This document shows, in pieces, positions 1 through 8,709 of a stretch of DNA of 64,000 bases (the first letter of the stretch is position 1; every line of letters begins with the position of its first letter). Source of the stretch: Thalassobacillus pellis (GTDB lineage Bacteria; Bacillota; Bacilli; Bacillales; Halobacillaceae); the NCBI RefSeq assembly GCF_016908295.1, contig NZ_JAFBDO010000003.1:372001-436000 (forward strand), given 5' to 3'. The notes beneath the pieces are model-generated. The model saw only the letters and a program-made list of their open reading frames with translations, made no database searches and was not told where the DNA came from. Position numbers and translations under genes: made by a program.

Positions 1-21
1 TTTGGTGTAAGACAGTACTTC

Positions 22-52
22 TGTTCATTTCTTAAATAAGGTAAAATGAACA
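22..52. promoter_or_regulatory. Inverted repeat upstream of fatty-acid gene block
   Basis: TGTTCATTT at 22-30 and its exact complement AAATGAACA at 44-52 flank a 13-base AT-rich spacer, about 40 bases before the acyl-CoA dehydrogenase start. It could be an operator for a TetR/FadR-type repressor of the following degradation genes. The arm sequence is seen; the regulator is inferred. Confidence 0.45.
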
Positions 53-90
53 TAGTCAGAATTTTCATACAACTGGGTGGAGGGATGGGA

Positions 91-1239
91 ATGAGAGCTG
101 CCTATCTAAAAGAAGAACATGAGATATTAAGGCGTTCCCTGCGGAGGTTTTTAGAAAAAGAAGCCTATCCACATTTTGAACAATGGGAAAAGAATGGCGA
201 AATCCCGCGTTCATTCTGGAGAAAGATGGGGGCACAGGGGTACCTTTGTCCATGGCTGGAGGAAGAGTATGGAGGTGTGGGAGCGGACTTTGGTTATTCT
301 GTTGTCATAAATGAGGAACTGGAAAGAGTGGGGACAGGGCTGATCGGTATAGGCCTTCATAATGATATTGTCGTTCCTTATATACATCAGTATGGAACGG
401 AAGAACAGAAAAAGCGCTGGCTGCCAGGATGTACATCAGGGGATTTCATTACCGCTATCGCTATGACCGAGCCGGGTGCCGGTTCAGATTTGGCTGCAAT
501 AAAGTCAAACGCCTCCAGGGCTGGTGACCATTATATTTTGAATGGCGAAAAGACGTTCATCACCAATGGTATTCATGCGGATCTTGTGCTTGTCGTCTGT
601 AAAACAGATACGAAAGCAGACCCGCCGCATAAAGGAATCAGCTTACTTATGGTAGAAAAGGGTACGGAAGGGTTTAAGAAAGGCAAGCAGCTGAATAAGG
701 TTGGTCTTCACAGCCAGGATACGGCAGAACTGATTTTTGAAGATTCCAAAGTACCGACGGACAATTTAATCGGGAAAGAAGGAGAGGGTTTTTATTACCT
801 GATGAAACACCTTCAGCAGGAGCGCCTGATTGTTGCCATTGGCGGCATAGCTGCATCAGAAAGAATGCTCGAACTCACTATCAGCTATGTCAAAGGGAGA
901 AAGGCTTTCGGTCAAAGCATCGCTTCTTTTCAGAACACCCAGTTCAAATTGGTAGAACTGCAGACGGAAGTGGAAATTGGGAGGACGTTTCTTGACCGGA
1001 CAATTACTGCCCATATGAATGGGCAGGATGTCGTAAAAGAGGTTTCAATGGCCAAGTGGTGGATCACCGAGCTCACAAAGAAAGTAGCATCAGAATGCCT
1101 TCAGCTCCATGGGGGGTATGGCTATATGGAAGAATACGAGATAGCAAGGAGATTTCGTGACGCCCCAGTTGCAGCCATTTATGCAGGGTCGAATGAAATT
1201 ATGAAAACAATCATCGCAAAGAAAATTGGTCTCGTATGA
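91..1239 (+). CDS. Acyl-CoA dehydrogenase
   Basis: FAD-dependent acyl-CoA dehydrogenase of 382 residues, introducing the trans-2 double bond in the first step of beta-oxidation. Seen: the family signature AMTEPGAGSDLAAIKS in the middle domain, FITNG, GRKAFGQ, and the C-terminal LQLHGGYGYMEEYEIAR-type segment (conserved QLHGGYGY) followed by the RFRDAP and IYAGSNEI motifs. The GSNEI region commonly holds the catalytic Glu in related enzymes. The ATG at 91 is preferred over ATG 85 and an upstream ATG at 46, because GGAGGG at 79-84 lies six bases before 91. It is first of four co-directional lipid-degradation genes. Substrate chain length cannot be read from sequence. Confidence 0.93.
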   Translation: MRAAYLKEEHEILRRSLRRFLEKEAYPHFEQWEKNGEIPRSFWRKMGAQGYLCPWLEEEYGGVGADFGYSVVINEELERVGTGLIGIGLHNDIVVPYIHQYGTEEQKKRWLPGCTSGDFITAIAMTEPGAGSDLAAIKSNASRAGDHYILNGEKTFITNGIHADLVLVVCKTDTKADPPHKGISLLMVEKGTEGFKKGKQLNKVGLHSQDTAELIFEDSKVPTDNLIGKEGEGFYYLMKHLQQERLIVAIGGIAASERMLELTISYVKGRKAFGQSIASFQNTQFKLVELQTEVEIGRTFLDRTITAHMNGQDVVKEVSMAKWWITELTKKVASECLQLHGGYGYMEEYEIARRFRDAPVAAIYAGSNEIMKTIIAKKIGLV

Positions 1240-1333
1240 TACAAAAGGGCAGGGATACAGATGATTACTGGCGAAAGGGGAGTAAATAGAAGTATTTTAT
1301 AAGCAGACATTCGAGTGACGGGAGGAGAAAGCA

Positions 1334-2488
1334 ATGAGAGAGGTTGTGATTGTAGAAGCTGTCCGTACACCTGTTGGCCGCAGAAAAGGACTGATCAGCA
1401 GTACTCGGTCAGATGAACTACTGGCTGAAGTTTTGAAAGAGGTGGTAACAAGAGCGTCTGTCGATCCAGCTATCGTAGAGGATGTCATTGCTGGATGTGT
1501 CACTCAAGTCGGTGAGCAGGCAGGTGATGTGGCGAGGATCGCTGCGTTGATTGCTGGTTTTCCTAAAGAAGTTCCCGGGGTTACCTTAGATCGGCAATGT
1601 GGATCGAGTCAACAGGCGATACATTTTGCAGCCCAGGCTATAGCGAGCGGCGATATGGAAACTGTCATTGCCTGTGGAGTTGAAAATATGAGCCGAGTCC
1701 CGATGTTTTCCAACATGATAGGAACAGAGCATAGTGAAAAGCTGACAGATAAGTATGAAATCATAAATCAGGGGTTATCAGCTGAACGTATTGCTGAACA
1801 CTGGGGTTTTACAAAAACAGACCTCGATCAATACTCTTTAGAAAGCCACAAGAAAGCGCTTACCGCTATAAAAGAAGGTAGATTCAACAAGGAAATAATG
1901 CCATTAATTATCTGCGATGAGGAAGGAAAGCAGCTTGAAGTAAGAAAGGATGAAGGGCCGAGAGAAGAAACCTCCCTTGATATACTTGCCGGCTTGAAGC
2001 CGGTCTTTAAAGAAAATGGAAAAATTACAGCAGGAAATTCAAGCCAGATAAGTGACGGGGCTGCCGCACTTTTGCTCATGTCCAGAGAAATGGCAGATAG
2101 ATTAGGTCTAAGTCCACGATTCAGAATTAAAGCCCGTGCTGTCATCGGGTCCGATCCTACCTTGATGCTGACAGGTCCGATACCTGCCACGTATAAAGTT
2201 TTACAAAAAGCCGGGCTTTGTATAGCTGATATGGATCTTTATGAAGTCAATGAAGCATTTTCCCCTGTCCCATTAAGCTGGCTTAGAGAAACGGGGGCAG
2301 ATCCGGAGAAACTGAATGTCAATGGGGGAGCTATCGCATTAGGTCACCCTCTAGGTGCTACAGGCGCAAGGCTGATGACAACATTAGTCCATGAACTTGA
2401 ACGGACAGGAAAGAGATTTGGTCTTCAGGCTGTATGCGAAGGAATGGGGATGGCAAATGCAACAATCATCGAACGTTTGGAGGGATGA
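1334..2488 (+). CDS. Thiolase (acetyl-CoA acyltransferase)
   Basis: Thiolase of 384 residues, cleaving 3-ketoacyl-CoA with CoA or condensing acetyl-CoA. The acylated Cys lies in DRQCGSSQQ at residue 89. NEAFSP, GGAIALGHPLGATGAR with the catalytic His, and the C-terminal Cys in VCEGMGMA complete the active site. The usual C-terminal CxGGGxG glycine loop reads CEGMGMA here, a small departure. GGGAGGAGA precedes the ATG at good spacing. Its stop is two bases before the GTG start of the next gene, so the two are probably translationally coupled. In this setting a degradative thiolase acting after the dehydrogenases is the likeliest role. Confidence 0.93.
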   Translation: MREVVIVEAVRTPVGRRKGLISSTRSDELLAEVLKEVVTRASVDPAIVEDVIAGCVTQVGEQAGDVARIAALIAGFPKEVPGVTLDRQCGSSQQAIHFAAQAIASGDMETVIACGVENMSRVPMFSNMIGTEHSEKLTDKYEIINQGLSAERIAEHWGFTKTDLDQYSLESHKKALTAIKEGRFNKEIMPLIICDEEGKQLEVRKDEGPREETSLDILAGLKPVFKENGKITAGNSSQISDGAAALLLMSREMADRLGLSPRFRIKARAVIGSDPTLMLTGPIPATYKVLQKAGLCIADMDLYEVNEAFSPVPLSWLRETGADPEKLNVNGGAIALGHPLGATGARLMTTLVHELERTGKRFGLQAVCEGMGMANATIIERLEG

Positions 2489-2490
2489 GT

Positions 2491-3258
2491 GTGGAGCTTT
2501 CAAATTGTACTGCCATAGTAACTGGGGGAGCTTCAGGGCTTGGGGCAGCAACCGTAAGGAAAATTATTTCTTCAGGCGGTAAAGCTGTCATAGCTGATCA
2601 GAATGAAGAAAGTGCGGCAAAGTTAGCCCAGGAATTAGGGCAGCGTTGTTTATTTCATGCTACCGACGTGACTTCTGAACAGGACATTCGGGAAGTTCTG
2701 GACTTAACGAAGGATCAGTTCGGGGAAATCCAGGCTATCGTCAACTGTGCAGGAATCGTTATAGCTGAAAAGGTGGTCAGTAAAAAAGAAATACATGATT
2801 TAGAACGGTTCAGCAAAGTGATAGAAGTCAACTTAATTGGTACGTTCAATATGATTCGGCTGGCAGCAGAACGAATGAAGGATAATAAACCTAATGAGGA
2901 GGGGGAACGCGGAGTAATTATCAATACTGCTTCGATTGCAGCATTTGAAGGACAAATTGGCCAGGCAGCTTATAGTGCTTCTAAGGGCGGAGTATCCAGT
3001 ATGACGCTTCCGATTGCAAGGGAATTTGCCCGCCATGGCATTCGGGTTATGGCAATTGCGCCTGGATTATTTGAAACACCAATGTTCGCCACCTTACCGG
3101 AATCTACGAAGGAGTCTCTTGGAAAAATGACACCTTTTCCGCAAAGGCTTGGTTATCCGGAAGAATACGGTGAATTGGCAGCTAGTATCATTACTAACCC
3201 AATGCTAAATGGAGAGGTAATTCGGCTGGATGGAGCGATTCGCATGCAGCCCAAGTGA
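2491..3258 (+). CDS. 3-hydroxyacyl-CoA dehydrogenase, SDR type II
   Basis: Short-chain dehydrogenase of about 255 residues, close to the HSD10/type-II 3-hydroxyacyl-CoA dehydrogenase group. NAD motif TGGASGLG is at the N-terminus, NCAG follows, then a Ser region and YSASKGG (the YxxxK pair). The C-terminal GEVIRLDGAIRMQPK is typical of HSD10-like enzymes. A GTG at 2491 is chosen: GGAGGG at 2479-2484 is six bases upstream, while ATG 2485 would touch the ribosome site. It would oxidise the 3-hydroxyacyl-CoA between the acyl-CoA dehydrogenase and thiolase steps. No enoyl-CoA hydratase is present in the block. Confidence 0.88.
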   Translation: MELSNCTAIVTGGASGLGAATVRKIISSGGKAVIADQNEESAAKLAQELGQRCLFHATDVTSEQDIREVLDLTKDQFGEIQAIVNCAGIVIAEKVVSKKEIHDLERFSKVIEVNLIGTFNMIRLAAERMKDNKPNEEGERGVIINTASIAAFEGQIGQAAYSASKGGVSSMTLPIAREFARHGIRVMAIAPGLFETPMFATLPESTKESLGKMTPFPQRLGYPEEYGELAASIITNPMLNGEVIRLDGAIRMQPK

Positions 3259-3311
3259 CTAATTACCCGTATAAGTAACCATTAAATTTCTGGGGAGGGA
3301 TATCAGCCAAA

Positions 3312-4862
3312 ATGGGACCTACTTTACGTAGTATGTTCGAGCAAACCGTTGATAAATATCCGAATAAAGAAGGTTTAGTCGATTTGAGGCTTCAGGTGAG
3401 ATGGACGTACAAAAAGTGGAATGAGGAAGTAAACAGGCTTGCTAACTCATTGCGGGCATCTGGTGTAGAAAAGGGAGACCGTGTTTCCACAGTACTATTT
3501 AATACAGCTGAATTTGCCACAGCCCTTTTTGCCTGTATGAAAATCGGAGCAGTATTCAACCCTGTCAATTTCCGCTTGACGGCCAAGGAAATCACTTTCA
3601 TCTTGAATGATGCAAGTCCTAAAATTGTCATATTCGAAAAAGCTACTTATCCGCAGATTTCTGAAGCTGCTGAAGTGACAGATGGACCGGAATTTTGGTC
3701 TATTGATCAGCACGACCTTGATTTTGCTGTGAATTATTATGACCAAGTAAAAAGGTCCGCTTCAACAAATCCTCCCTGTTCTGTGGAAGAAGATGATCTT
3801 TATGCCATCATGTACACATCGGGAACGACTGGTCTCCCTAAAGGTGTCCTTCATACCCATCGTGACATGATTGATCAGGCTTTGATAATGGGGGCGGTTA
3901 TGCATGTGACAGAAAAAGAAAGAGGTTTAAGCGTCGCGCCGATGTTCCATTGTGCTGAGCTTCATTGTGCCTTTTTTCCAAGGGTGATGATGGGAGGAAC
4001 GAATGTCATCCTTCACCATTTCGAGCCTGATACTGTTATTAAGACCGTCAAAGATGAATCGATTACTTCTTTTTTTGCTGCCCCGACAATGTGGAACATG
4101 ATGCTTCAAGAAGACCTGTCCCAAGCCGATTTCTCAACATTGAAAAAAGGATTATATGGTGGTGCGCCAATGGCTCCAGCCTTAGTCAAAAAGCTTTACG
4201 GGACACTTGGAATCCAGTTACTGGAGGCTTATGGAATGACAGAAATGGGTCCTGCTATTACGGTTCTTAAGGAAGATGAACAACTGGAAAAAGCAGGATC
4301 GGCAGGACGTGCCCTATTGAATCATGAAATACGTGTGGCAAGGACAAGGAAGGACGGTCCTGCTGATCCTGACAATTTATGTGTTCCTGGGGAACTGGGA
4401 GAAATCATTGTGCGTGGACCAAGTATGATGACTGGCTACTACAACCGTGGCGAAGCGACGGAAGAGGTAATGTATAAGGGATGGTATCATTCCGGCGACA
4501 TTGGTACTTTTGACGAAGATGGATACCTGTGGGTCAGCGATCGTGTGAAAGATATGATTATCTCTGGAGGCGAAAATATTTATTCCAGGGAAGTGGAGGA
4601 TGTGCTATTTGACCATGATAAAGTTATGGATGCAGCGGTTATAGGTGAGCCGGATGAATTATGGGGAGAACGAGTAGTAGCTTATATTGTGAAAAAAGAA
4701 GAGAGATTAACAGCTGAAAAACTAGATGCTTTTTGCACAGCAGATGATCGGCTTGCACGTTATAAGCGGCCACGACGTTATGTGTTTGTTGATGAACTGC
4801 CAAGAAACGCAAGTGGAAAGCTGCAAAAATTCAAACTCCGGGAAAAGGCAGGGAAACAGTAA
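3312..4862 (+). CDS. Acyl-CoA synthetase (fatty acid-CoA ligase)
   Basis: ANL-superfamily adenylate-forming ligase of 516 residues, activating a carboxylic acid to its CoA thioester with ATP. Seen: the P-loop MYTSGTTGLPKGVLHTH, the A5-type EAYGMTE motif, YHSGDIGTFDEDGYLWVSDR (A7/A8 hinge), GGENIYSREVED, and the C-terminal catalytic Lys in NASGKLQK. GGGGAGGG lies about 12 bases upstream, a rather long spacing. It ends a four-gene block and a rho-independent terminator follows. Together the genes supply activation, first oxidation, second oxidation and thiolysis of an acyl chain. Confidence 0.92.
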   Translation: MGPTLRSMFEQTVDKYPNKEGLVDLRLQVRWTYKKWNEEVNRLANSLRASGVEKGDRVSTVLFNTAEFATALFACMKIGAVFNPVNFRLTAKEITFILNDASPKIVIFEKATYPQISEAAEVTDGPEFWSIDQHDLDFAVNYYDQVKRSASTNPPCSVEEDDLYAIMYTSGTTGLPKGVLHTHRDMIDQALIMGAVMHVTEKERGLSVAPMFHCAELHCAFFPRVMMGGTNVILHHFEPDTVIKTVKDESITSFFAAPTMWNMMLQEDLSQADFSTLKKGLYGGAPMAPALVKKLYGTLGIQLLEAYGMTEMGPAITVLKEDEQLEKAGSAGRALLNHEIRVARTRKDGPADPDNLCVPGELGEIIVRGPSMMTGYYNRGEATEEVMYKGWYHSGDIGTFDEDGYLWVSDRVKDMIISGGENIYSREVEDVLFDHDKVMDAAVIGEPDELWGERVVAYIVKKEERLTAEKLDAFCTADDRLARYKRPRRYVFVDELPRNASGKLQKFKLREKAGKQ

Positions 4863-4947
4863 TCATAATGTGCTTGTTTCCGTTAAAGTTTCATGGTATT
4901 TAGAAGAAGAGGTTAATGAAAATGAATAAAGACTAATTTAACAATAG

Positions 4948-4983
4948 AAAAACTCCTTTTCCAGGTGGGAAAGGAGTTTTTTT
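4948..4983 (+). terminator. Rho-independent terminator after acyl-CoA ligase
   Basis: Stem AAAACTCCTTTT / AAAGGAGTTTTTTT around a CCAGGTGGG loop, ending in a T run. It closes the fatty-acid degradation block. Confidence 0.85.
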
Positions 4984-5067
4984 ATAGAATATATATAAAT
5001 GATAAATGTTTAGTTAATAAAGACCGTACATGTATCCCATTCGGAGGTTCAACAAAAGGTCTTGTCA

Positions 5068-5190
5068 CTATCTTTTCTTACCGCAGCATCCGCCTTTTTT
5101 CAGAGGCCTTTTTTTAATTGCAGATGAATCAATCACGATTGGCTCATCTTTGTTATAATTTGGCTGTTTCTTCACGTTTCTAATTCTCAA
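5068..5190 (-). CDS. Small basic protein with CCG motif, 40 residues
   Basis: A 40-residue reading frame starting at TTG 5190, with AAAGGAGA eight bases upstream. The product is basic (many Lys/Arg), begins MRIRNVKKQPN and ends GGCCGKKR. The paired cysteines in a Lys/Gly-rich tail suggest metal or nucleic-acid contact, but I cannot assign a function. It lies downstream of the JAMM protease and coiled-coil genes on the same strand. The strong ribosome site makes chance unlikely, though the TTG start and size lower confidence. Confidence 0.62.
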   Translation of the reverse strand: MRIRNVKKQPNYNKDEPIVIDSSAIKKRPLKKGGCCGKKR

Positions 5191-5254
5191 AACTTACATC
5201 TCCTTTTGTCTTGTTAGTGTATTATAATCTCCTCAAGCTAAAAGGTCAGGGCTA

Positions 5255-5662
5255 TCATGGAGTTTTTATGAAAAAAGGGCACTCCATATAACCGTTGTTG
5301 ATCACCTGATAGCATTTCATTTCGGGATGCTTATATTTATAAGAAATAATGACCATTTTGATTTCCTCTTCCTGGTGGTTGTGTATATCCATAGAAGAAG
5401 GAACAGGTGCTGTTGTAGGGTGAGAGTGATAGACAGCTAGAACCTGTTCCTTACGTTCAGATATATATTTCAGCGTTTCTTCGACTACCTGTTTGCTCAC
5501 AAAGAAACTCTTTTCAGACTTCCGCTCATTTTCCAATTTCCAAATTGATTTTACCTCGCTGCCGAAACCTGCCAGTAAACCGCAAACTTCATAAGGAAGG
5601 TTGGCGCTTCCGTGAAGAATCATTTCCTCATAGATCGGAGTTGGAATAATAAATTTGTTCAT
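5255..5662 (-). CDS. JAMM/MPN-family metalloprotease (M67)
   Basis: Zn-dependent isopeptidase-type fold, 135 residues. The full JAMM signature is present: Glu25 in PYEVCGLLAG, then HSH at 79-81, Ser89 and Asp92 with the x7 and x2 spacings. Bacterial members trim tails from small ubiquitin-like or sulfur-carrier proteins or cut other isopeptide bonds; the substrate here is unknown. The ATG at 5662 is chosen because an in-frame ATG at 5737 would overlap the upstream coiled-coil gene by 65 bases. It starts 10 bases after that gene's stop, so the two probably form one transcript. No ThiS/MoaD-like partner is adjacent. Confidence 0.85.
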   Translation of the reverse strand: MNKFIIPTPIYEEMILHGSANLPYEVCGLLAGFGSEVKSIWKLENERKSEKSFFVSKQVVEETLKYISERKEQVLAVYHSHPTTAPVPSSMDIHNHQEEEIKMVIISYKYKHPEMKCYQVINNGYMECPFFIKTP

Positions 5663-5672
5663 GATTGGATCA

Positions 5673-6911
5673 CTACTTTTTCTGGAATATCGAAAATAAG
5701 GAAGAAAATTCGATACGCTTGGTAGTGGTTTCTTCATCTTTTGCAGAGACCTCAGAGGATTCTTCGGATGAATGGGTTTCCTCAGCTTTTAATGTTGGTT
5801 CTGGTTTGTTTTTACTGTTAACTTCTTTTTTATTCTCAAGTTTGTCAGTAGAGTTTTTAACTGTTTCGGTAGTTTGTTTTCCATGCTCTTGAATATCCGA
5901 TTGTTTTCGGGCTGGTAATTCAAATTTCTGTGATTTTATTTGTGTTTTTGTCTCTTCTGACTGATCAGCTTGCTGGGATTCTGTTCTAGCATCAATGGCT
6001 GCTTCTTGTGCTTTAACTTCTTTTTGCGTTGCTTCGGATTCTGAGGTCTTTTCCTGATGTGTTGTTTCATTTTCAGCTGATGATGATTTCATTACAGGAT
6101 GTTGTTCGTTCATTTCAGCCGTCATATCTGGTTGGTTGGCAGCTTCAGCAGGGCTTATGCCGTAGTCCGGCTCATCGTTTTTTTTTCCTTTTTTGTCTGA
6201 TGGCCGTCGCATAATGTTCCTGTTTAATTCCCATTCTGAATAAGCCCCATTTCCTTTATATCTGGCATTGTTAATGTTTTTGCCTTGTTTGTTTGACGAG
6301 GAGCTCACGTGTTGGGAACTGTTTCTGCCATAGCCATACCCATAGTCATAGGAAGACTTGTTAGTCAGCCCAGTTTTTTTTTCTCCGGGTGGCAGCTGAA
6401 TTTGCCGGGATGTGTGGATCATATTACGTAATTGATTATAGGATGAAGGTCTTCGATTATTGGAGTAGCTCGCTTGAGGTGCTGATTCCGTTTCTGTCCT
6501 GACTTGCTGCTTTAAGCTTTGCAATTCCTCTTTTAAAGCATAAAGTTCCTCTTTTTCTTCCTGTTTTGGGGCAGGGGGGTTATTCAGTATAAGGTTGAGT
6601 TTATCCATAATCATATTGACATCTTGCTTCAAATTATCAACAGAAGAGTTGACTGATTGAATCTGAGCCGAAATGTTCTCCACCTCTTGCTCATAATCCG
6701 TAATTTGCCTACCTTGATATTCCTCCATTTTCTTCATTACTCCTTCTAATTTTGACAATTGATTTTTTACGCCAAAAATTTCGCGCTTGGTAAGAAGGTA
6801 GTCGTCTATAGCCTCGCCAGCTTTCAAAGACATTAAGGTGTCCTTGTAAGTCGCGAGTTTTTCTTTTAGCTGATCAATATCCTGAGTGTTATATAACCTG
6901 TAACGTTCCAT
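5673..6911 (-). CDS. Coiled-coil protein with long polar tail
   Basis: Unrecognised protein of about 412 residues. Residues 1-150 are heptad-rich (repeated Leu/Ile with Lys/Glu) and likely a coiled coil. A short Tyr/Gly/Ser segment containing YDYGYGYGRN follows. Residues 250-400 are dominated by Glu, Lys, Ser, Thr and Gln and look disordered. There is no signal peptide or membrane segment. It is divergent from the SigmaK-linked Cys-rich gene and is followed by the JAMM protease. A structural role at the forming spore is possible from position only. Confidence 0.75.
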   Translation of the reverse strand: MERYRLYNTQDIDQLKEKLATYKDTLMSLKAGEAIDDYLLTKREIFGVKNQLSKLEGVMKKMEEYQGRQITDYEQEVENISAQIQSVNSSVDNLKQDVNMIMDKLNLILNNPPAPKQEEKEELYALKEELQSLKQQVRTETESAPQASYSNNRRPSSYNQLRNMIHTSRQIQLPPGEKKTGLTNKSSYDYGYGYGRNSSQHVSSSSNKQGKNINNARYKGNGAYSEWELNRNIMRRPSDKKGKKNDEPDYGISPAEAANQPDMTAEMNEQHPVMKSSSAENETTHQEKTSESEATQKEVKAQEAAIDARTESQQADQSEETKTQIKSQKFELPARKQSDIQEHGKQTTETVKNSTDKLENKKEVNSKNKPEPTLKAEETHSSEESSEVSAKDEETTTKRIEFSSLFSIFQKK

Positions 6912-7256
6912 CACTCATCACCCTTTTTCAGCACATTAATATACTATTTATGGATTACCAATCCGTGACAAATGTGCCAGGTTTTCAAACCATAAAATAC
7001 GCTGCGGGTCACCAAATCATTCCTATATTCATTAATATGCTAGTGTAGGCGGTTTTAATCTTTTGCTGCAGCAGACTTTTCCCAGTAAAAATTTTCGCTG
7101 TTAAATTATGCATAAATGGAACGTTTAAGCCAATGCAGTCAAAAGGGTTGAAAATGCAGTAATGAAGGGATTTAATCGGGTTCACGGAGAGGTACCTTTC
7201 ATTCGGGACAAAAGTACAAAGTAATTAATTTGCTCAAAATTCCGCTTAATCATTAT
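6912..7256. other. Divergent intergenic region
   Basis: About 345 bases between the coiled-coil gene and the SigmaK-type promoter. AT-rich, with a short palindrome GGATTACCAATCC near 6953. No reading frame with a ribosome site was found. It must hold the promoter of the minus-strand gene, but I could not identify it with confidence. Confidence 0.5.
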
Positions 7257-7284
7257 ACCCAAATCCCCAGATGGTCATATGCTA
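7257..7284 (+). promoter_or_regulatory. SigmaK-type promoter
   Basis: AC at 7257-7258 in TACC, 17 bases, then CATATGCTA at 7276-7284, which fits the late mother-cell consensus mACm-N16/17-CATAnnnTA exactly. It lies 43 bases before the ATG of the Cys-rich protein. Family knowledge: SigmaK drives coat and crust genes late in sporulation. Confidence 0.7.
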
Positions 7285-7326
7285 CGAATGAAAACAAAAT
7301 AATCTTATTCGGAGGTGTTTGCTATA

Positions 7327-7971
7327 ATGCAAGCAAAAAATCTTAGTGGAGGCCAGGAGCTTCTATGTATTAACACAGAAAAAGTCTACGACTGGATCTT
7401 GAACGAAGCTAACTTCGAACTGATCCTTACAGATGAAGACTTACCGATCGTGGACGAAGAAGCACTGACGTGTGACGATATCATTCTTGATGAAGTTACT
7501 TGTGAAGTAACTCCGGACCCAGTCACTCCTTTTGAGGAATTGAGCAGGGAGGACCGTTCGTTTGTCATCGATGGCACCTTGATCACACTTCAACTAGTGA
7601 CAATTCGGAAAAACTTCGTAGTAACGCTTACATTCCCGTTAGTAGCAGGCGGTGCTGACGCTACAGCAGAATTCCCATTCTCCCGCTGTGAGCAAGTAGT
7701 TCTATGTGCTCCGACTGGTACAGATATCGAAATCACATTTACAGAACTTGACTGCTTTGTATGTGACTTTGACTGTGATGTCGACGGTACTTTCGACGCG
7801 GTCATCAATGTACGTCTTTGCCAAAGCATCCAGTCTACTTTTGATGTGACACTTGAAATCGTCGCTGATTTCTGTGAGCCAAGGGAAGAGCTTCCAGTTC
7901 CATCATGTCCGGCTCCAACCATTCCACCACAATGCCCAGTCTTGTTCCCGAACGACGACAACGGCGAATAA
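7327..7971 (+). CDS. Cys-rich probable spore-surface protein
   Basis: Protein of 214 residues with 12 cysteines, strongly acidic, rich in Thr/Val/Ile alternations that suggest beta-sheet. The N-terminus carries GGQELLCINTEKVYDW; similar CINTEKVYDW-like starts occur, as I recall, in several Bacillales spore-associated proteins. Cys pairs such as CFVCDFDCD and a Pro/Cys C-terminus (PSCPAPTIPPQCP) could form disulfide cross-links. The ATG at 7327 has GGAGGTG 10 bases upstream; a GTG inside that site is rejected. A SigmaK-type promoter precedes and a strong terminator follows, so it is monocistronic. The exact function is unknown; coat, exosporium or appendage subunit is inferred. Confidence 0.72.
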   Translation: MQAKNLSGGQELLCINTEKVYDWILNEANFELILTDEDLPIVDEEALTCDDIILDEVTCEVTPDPVTPFEELSREDRSFVIDGTLITLQLVTIRKNFVVTLTFPLVAGGADATAEFPFSRCEQVVLCAPTGTDIEITFTELDCFVCDFDCDVDGTFDAVINVRLCQSIQSTFDVTLEIVADFCEPREELPVPSCPAPTIPPQCPVLFPNDDNGE

Positions 7972-7994
7972 CAATTTTTTATCAAGCATAAGGA

Positions 7995-8028
7995 TAAAGA
8001 GAGGTCTGCTCCTCTCTTTATTTTTTTT
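7995..8028 (+). terminator. Terminator after Cys-rich gene
   Basis: Perfect stem TAAAGAGAGG / CCTCTCTTTA, loop TCTGCT, then a run of T. Confidence 0.93.
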
Positions 8029-8133
8029 ATATTTAATTATTGCAAGGTGTCCCTCCATGCAGGAAAAATTTAAGATTCCTACACATTCACGAACGGGTGG
8101 GCGAAGGCAAGTTTTACTAAGGAGGTGAATGGA

Positions 8134-8709
8134 GTGGGGAATAAACTGGCTGATCTTCAGGATAAGCTGGATCAATGGCAGACGGCGAATTCTTCCTACT
8201 TACAGGAAATAAAAACAGCTGTAACCAGACTGAAAACTCCTCAATATTTTCAGATTATCAGCTATTTTACATATTCATTGAATGTATCCCATGATTCTGA
8301 TCTTGACAGTATCTGCCTTGGCAACTTCTACATCGAGAACCTTGGAAATCAGCCGTTGGAAAAGCCGTATATCTGCCTGAAAATATCAGAAGGGGCACCT
8401 TTCGAATTTTCAGGAAGATATGTTTATGAAACTTCCAAACTGAAACGAAAAACACCGGATGCATGGGAACGAATCAATGACCAGACCAATAAAGAAGAAT
8501 ATTGGTTGAGACCGTTAGGAAAACAGACTTTGCTGCCTGGAGACAAACTTCACTTTTCTAATTTTCAGTTGAAATGGCTCGCGAAGGGTTCCTATTCCGG
8601 CAGTCTCATGGGATTTATTTATGGGGATCAGGTTAAGGAAGGCAGGAGCGCATTAAATCAAATAAATATCAGTGGAACAGCAAAGGAGCGAGGGGAAGAG
8701 CATGAATAA
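8134..8709 (+). CDS. Uncharacterised protein, possible spore-surface locus
   Basis: About 191 residues, starting at GTG 8134 with GGAGGTG eight bases upstream. A short helical N-terminus (LADLQDKLDQWQ...) is followed by a segment with aromatic and beta-type alternation (YFTYSLNVSHD, LGNFYIENLGNQPLEKPYICLKI). The middle reads like an extracellular or self-assembling beta domain, but no signal peptide exists. Its last eight bases overlap the next gene. I do not recognise the family. Neighbours (Cys-rich protein upstream, coiled-coil protein downstream) suggest a structural role. Confidence 0.68.
   Translation: MGNKLADLQDKLDQWQTANSSYLQEIKTAVTRLKTPQYFQIISYFTYSLNVSHDSDLDSICLGNFYIENLGNQPLEKPYICLKISEGAPFEFSGRYVYETSKLKRKTPDAWERINDQTNKEEYWLRPLGKQTLLPGDKLHFSNFQLKWLAKGSYSGSLMGFIYGDQVKEGRSALNQINISGTAKERGEEHE

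Noticed and set aside
5255..5737. Longer start for the JAMM protein at 5737
   Set aside because: Would overlap the coiled-coil gene by 65 bases and adds residues outside the fold.
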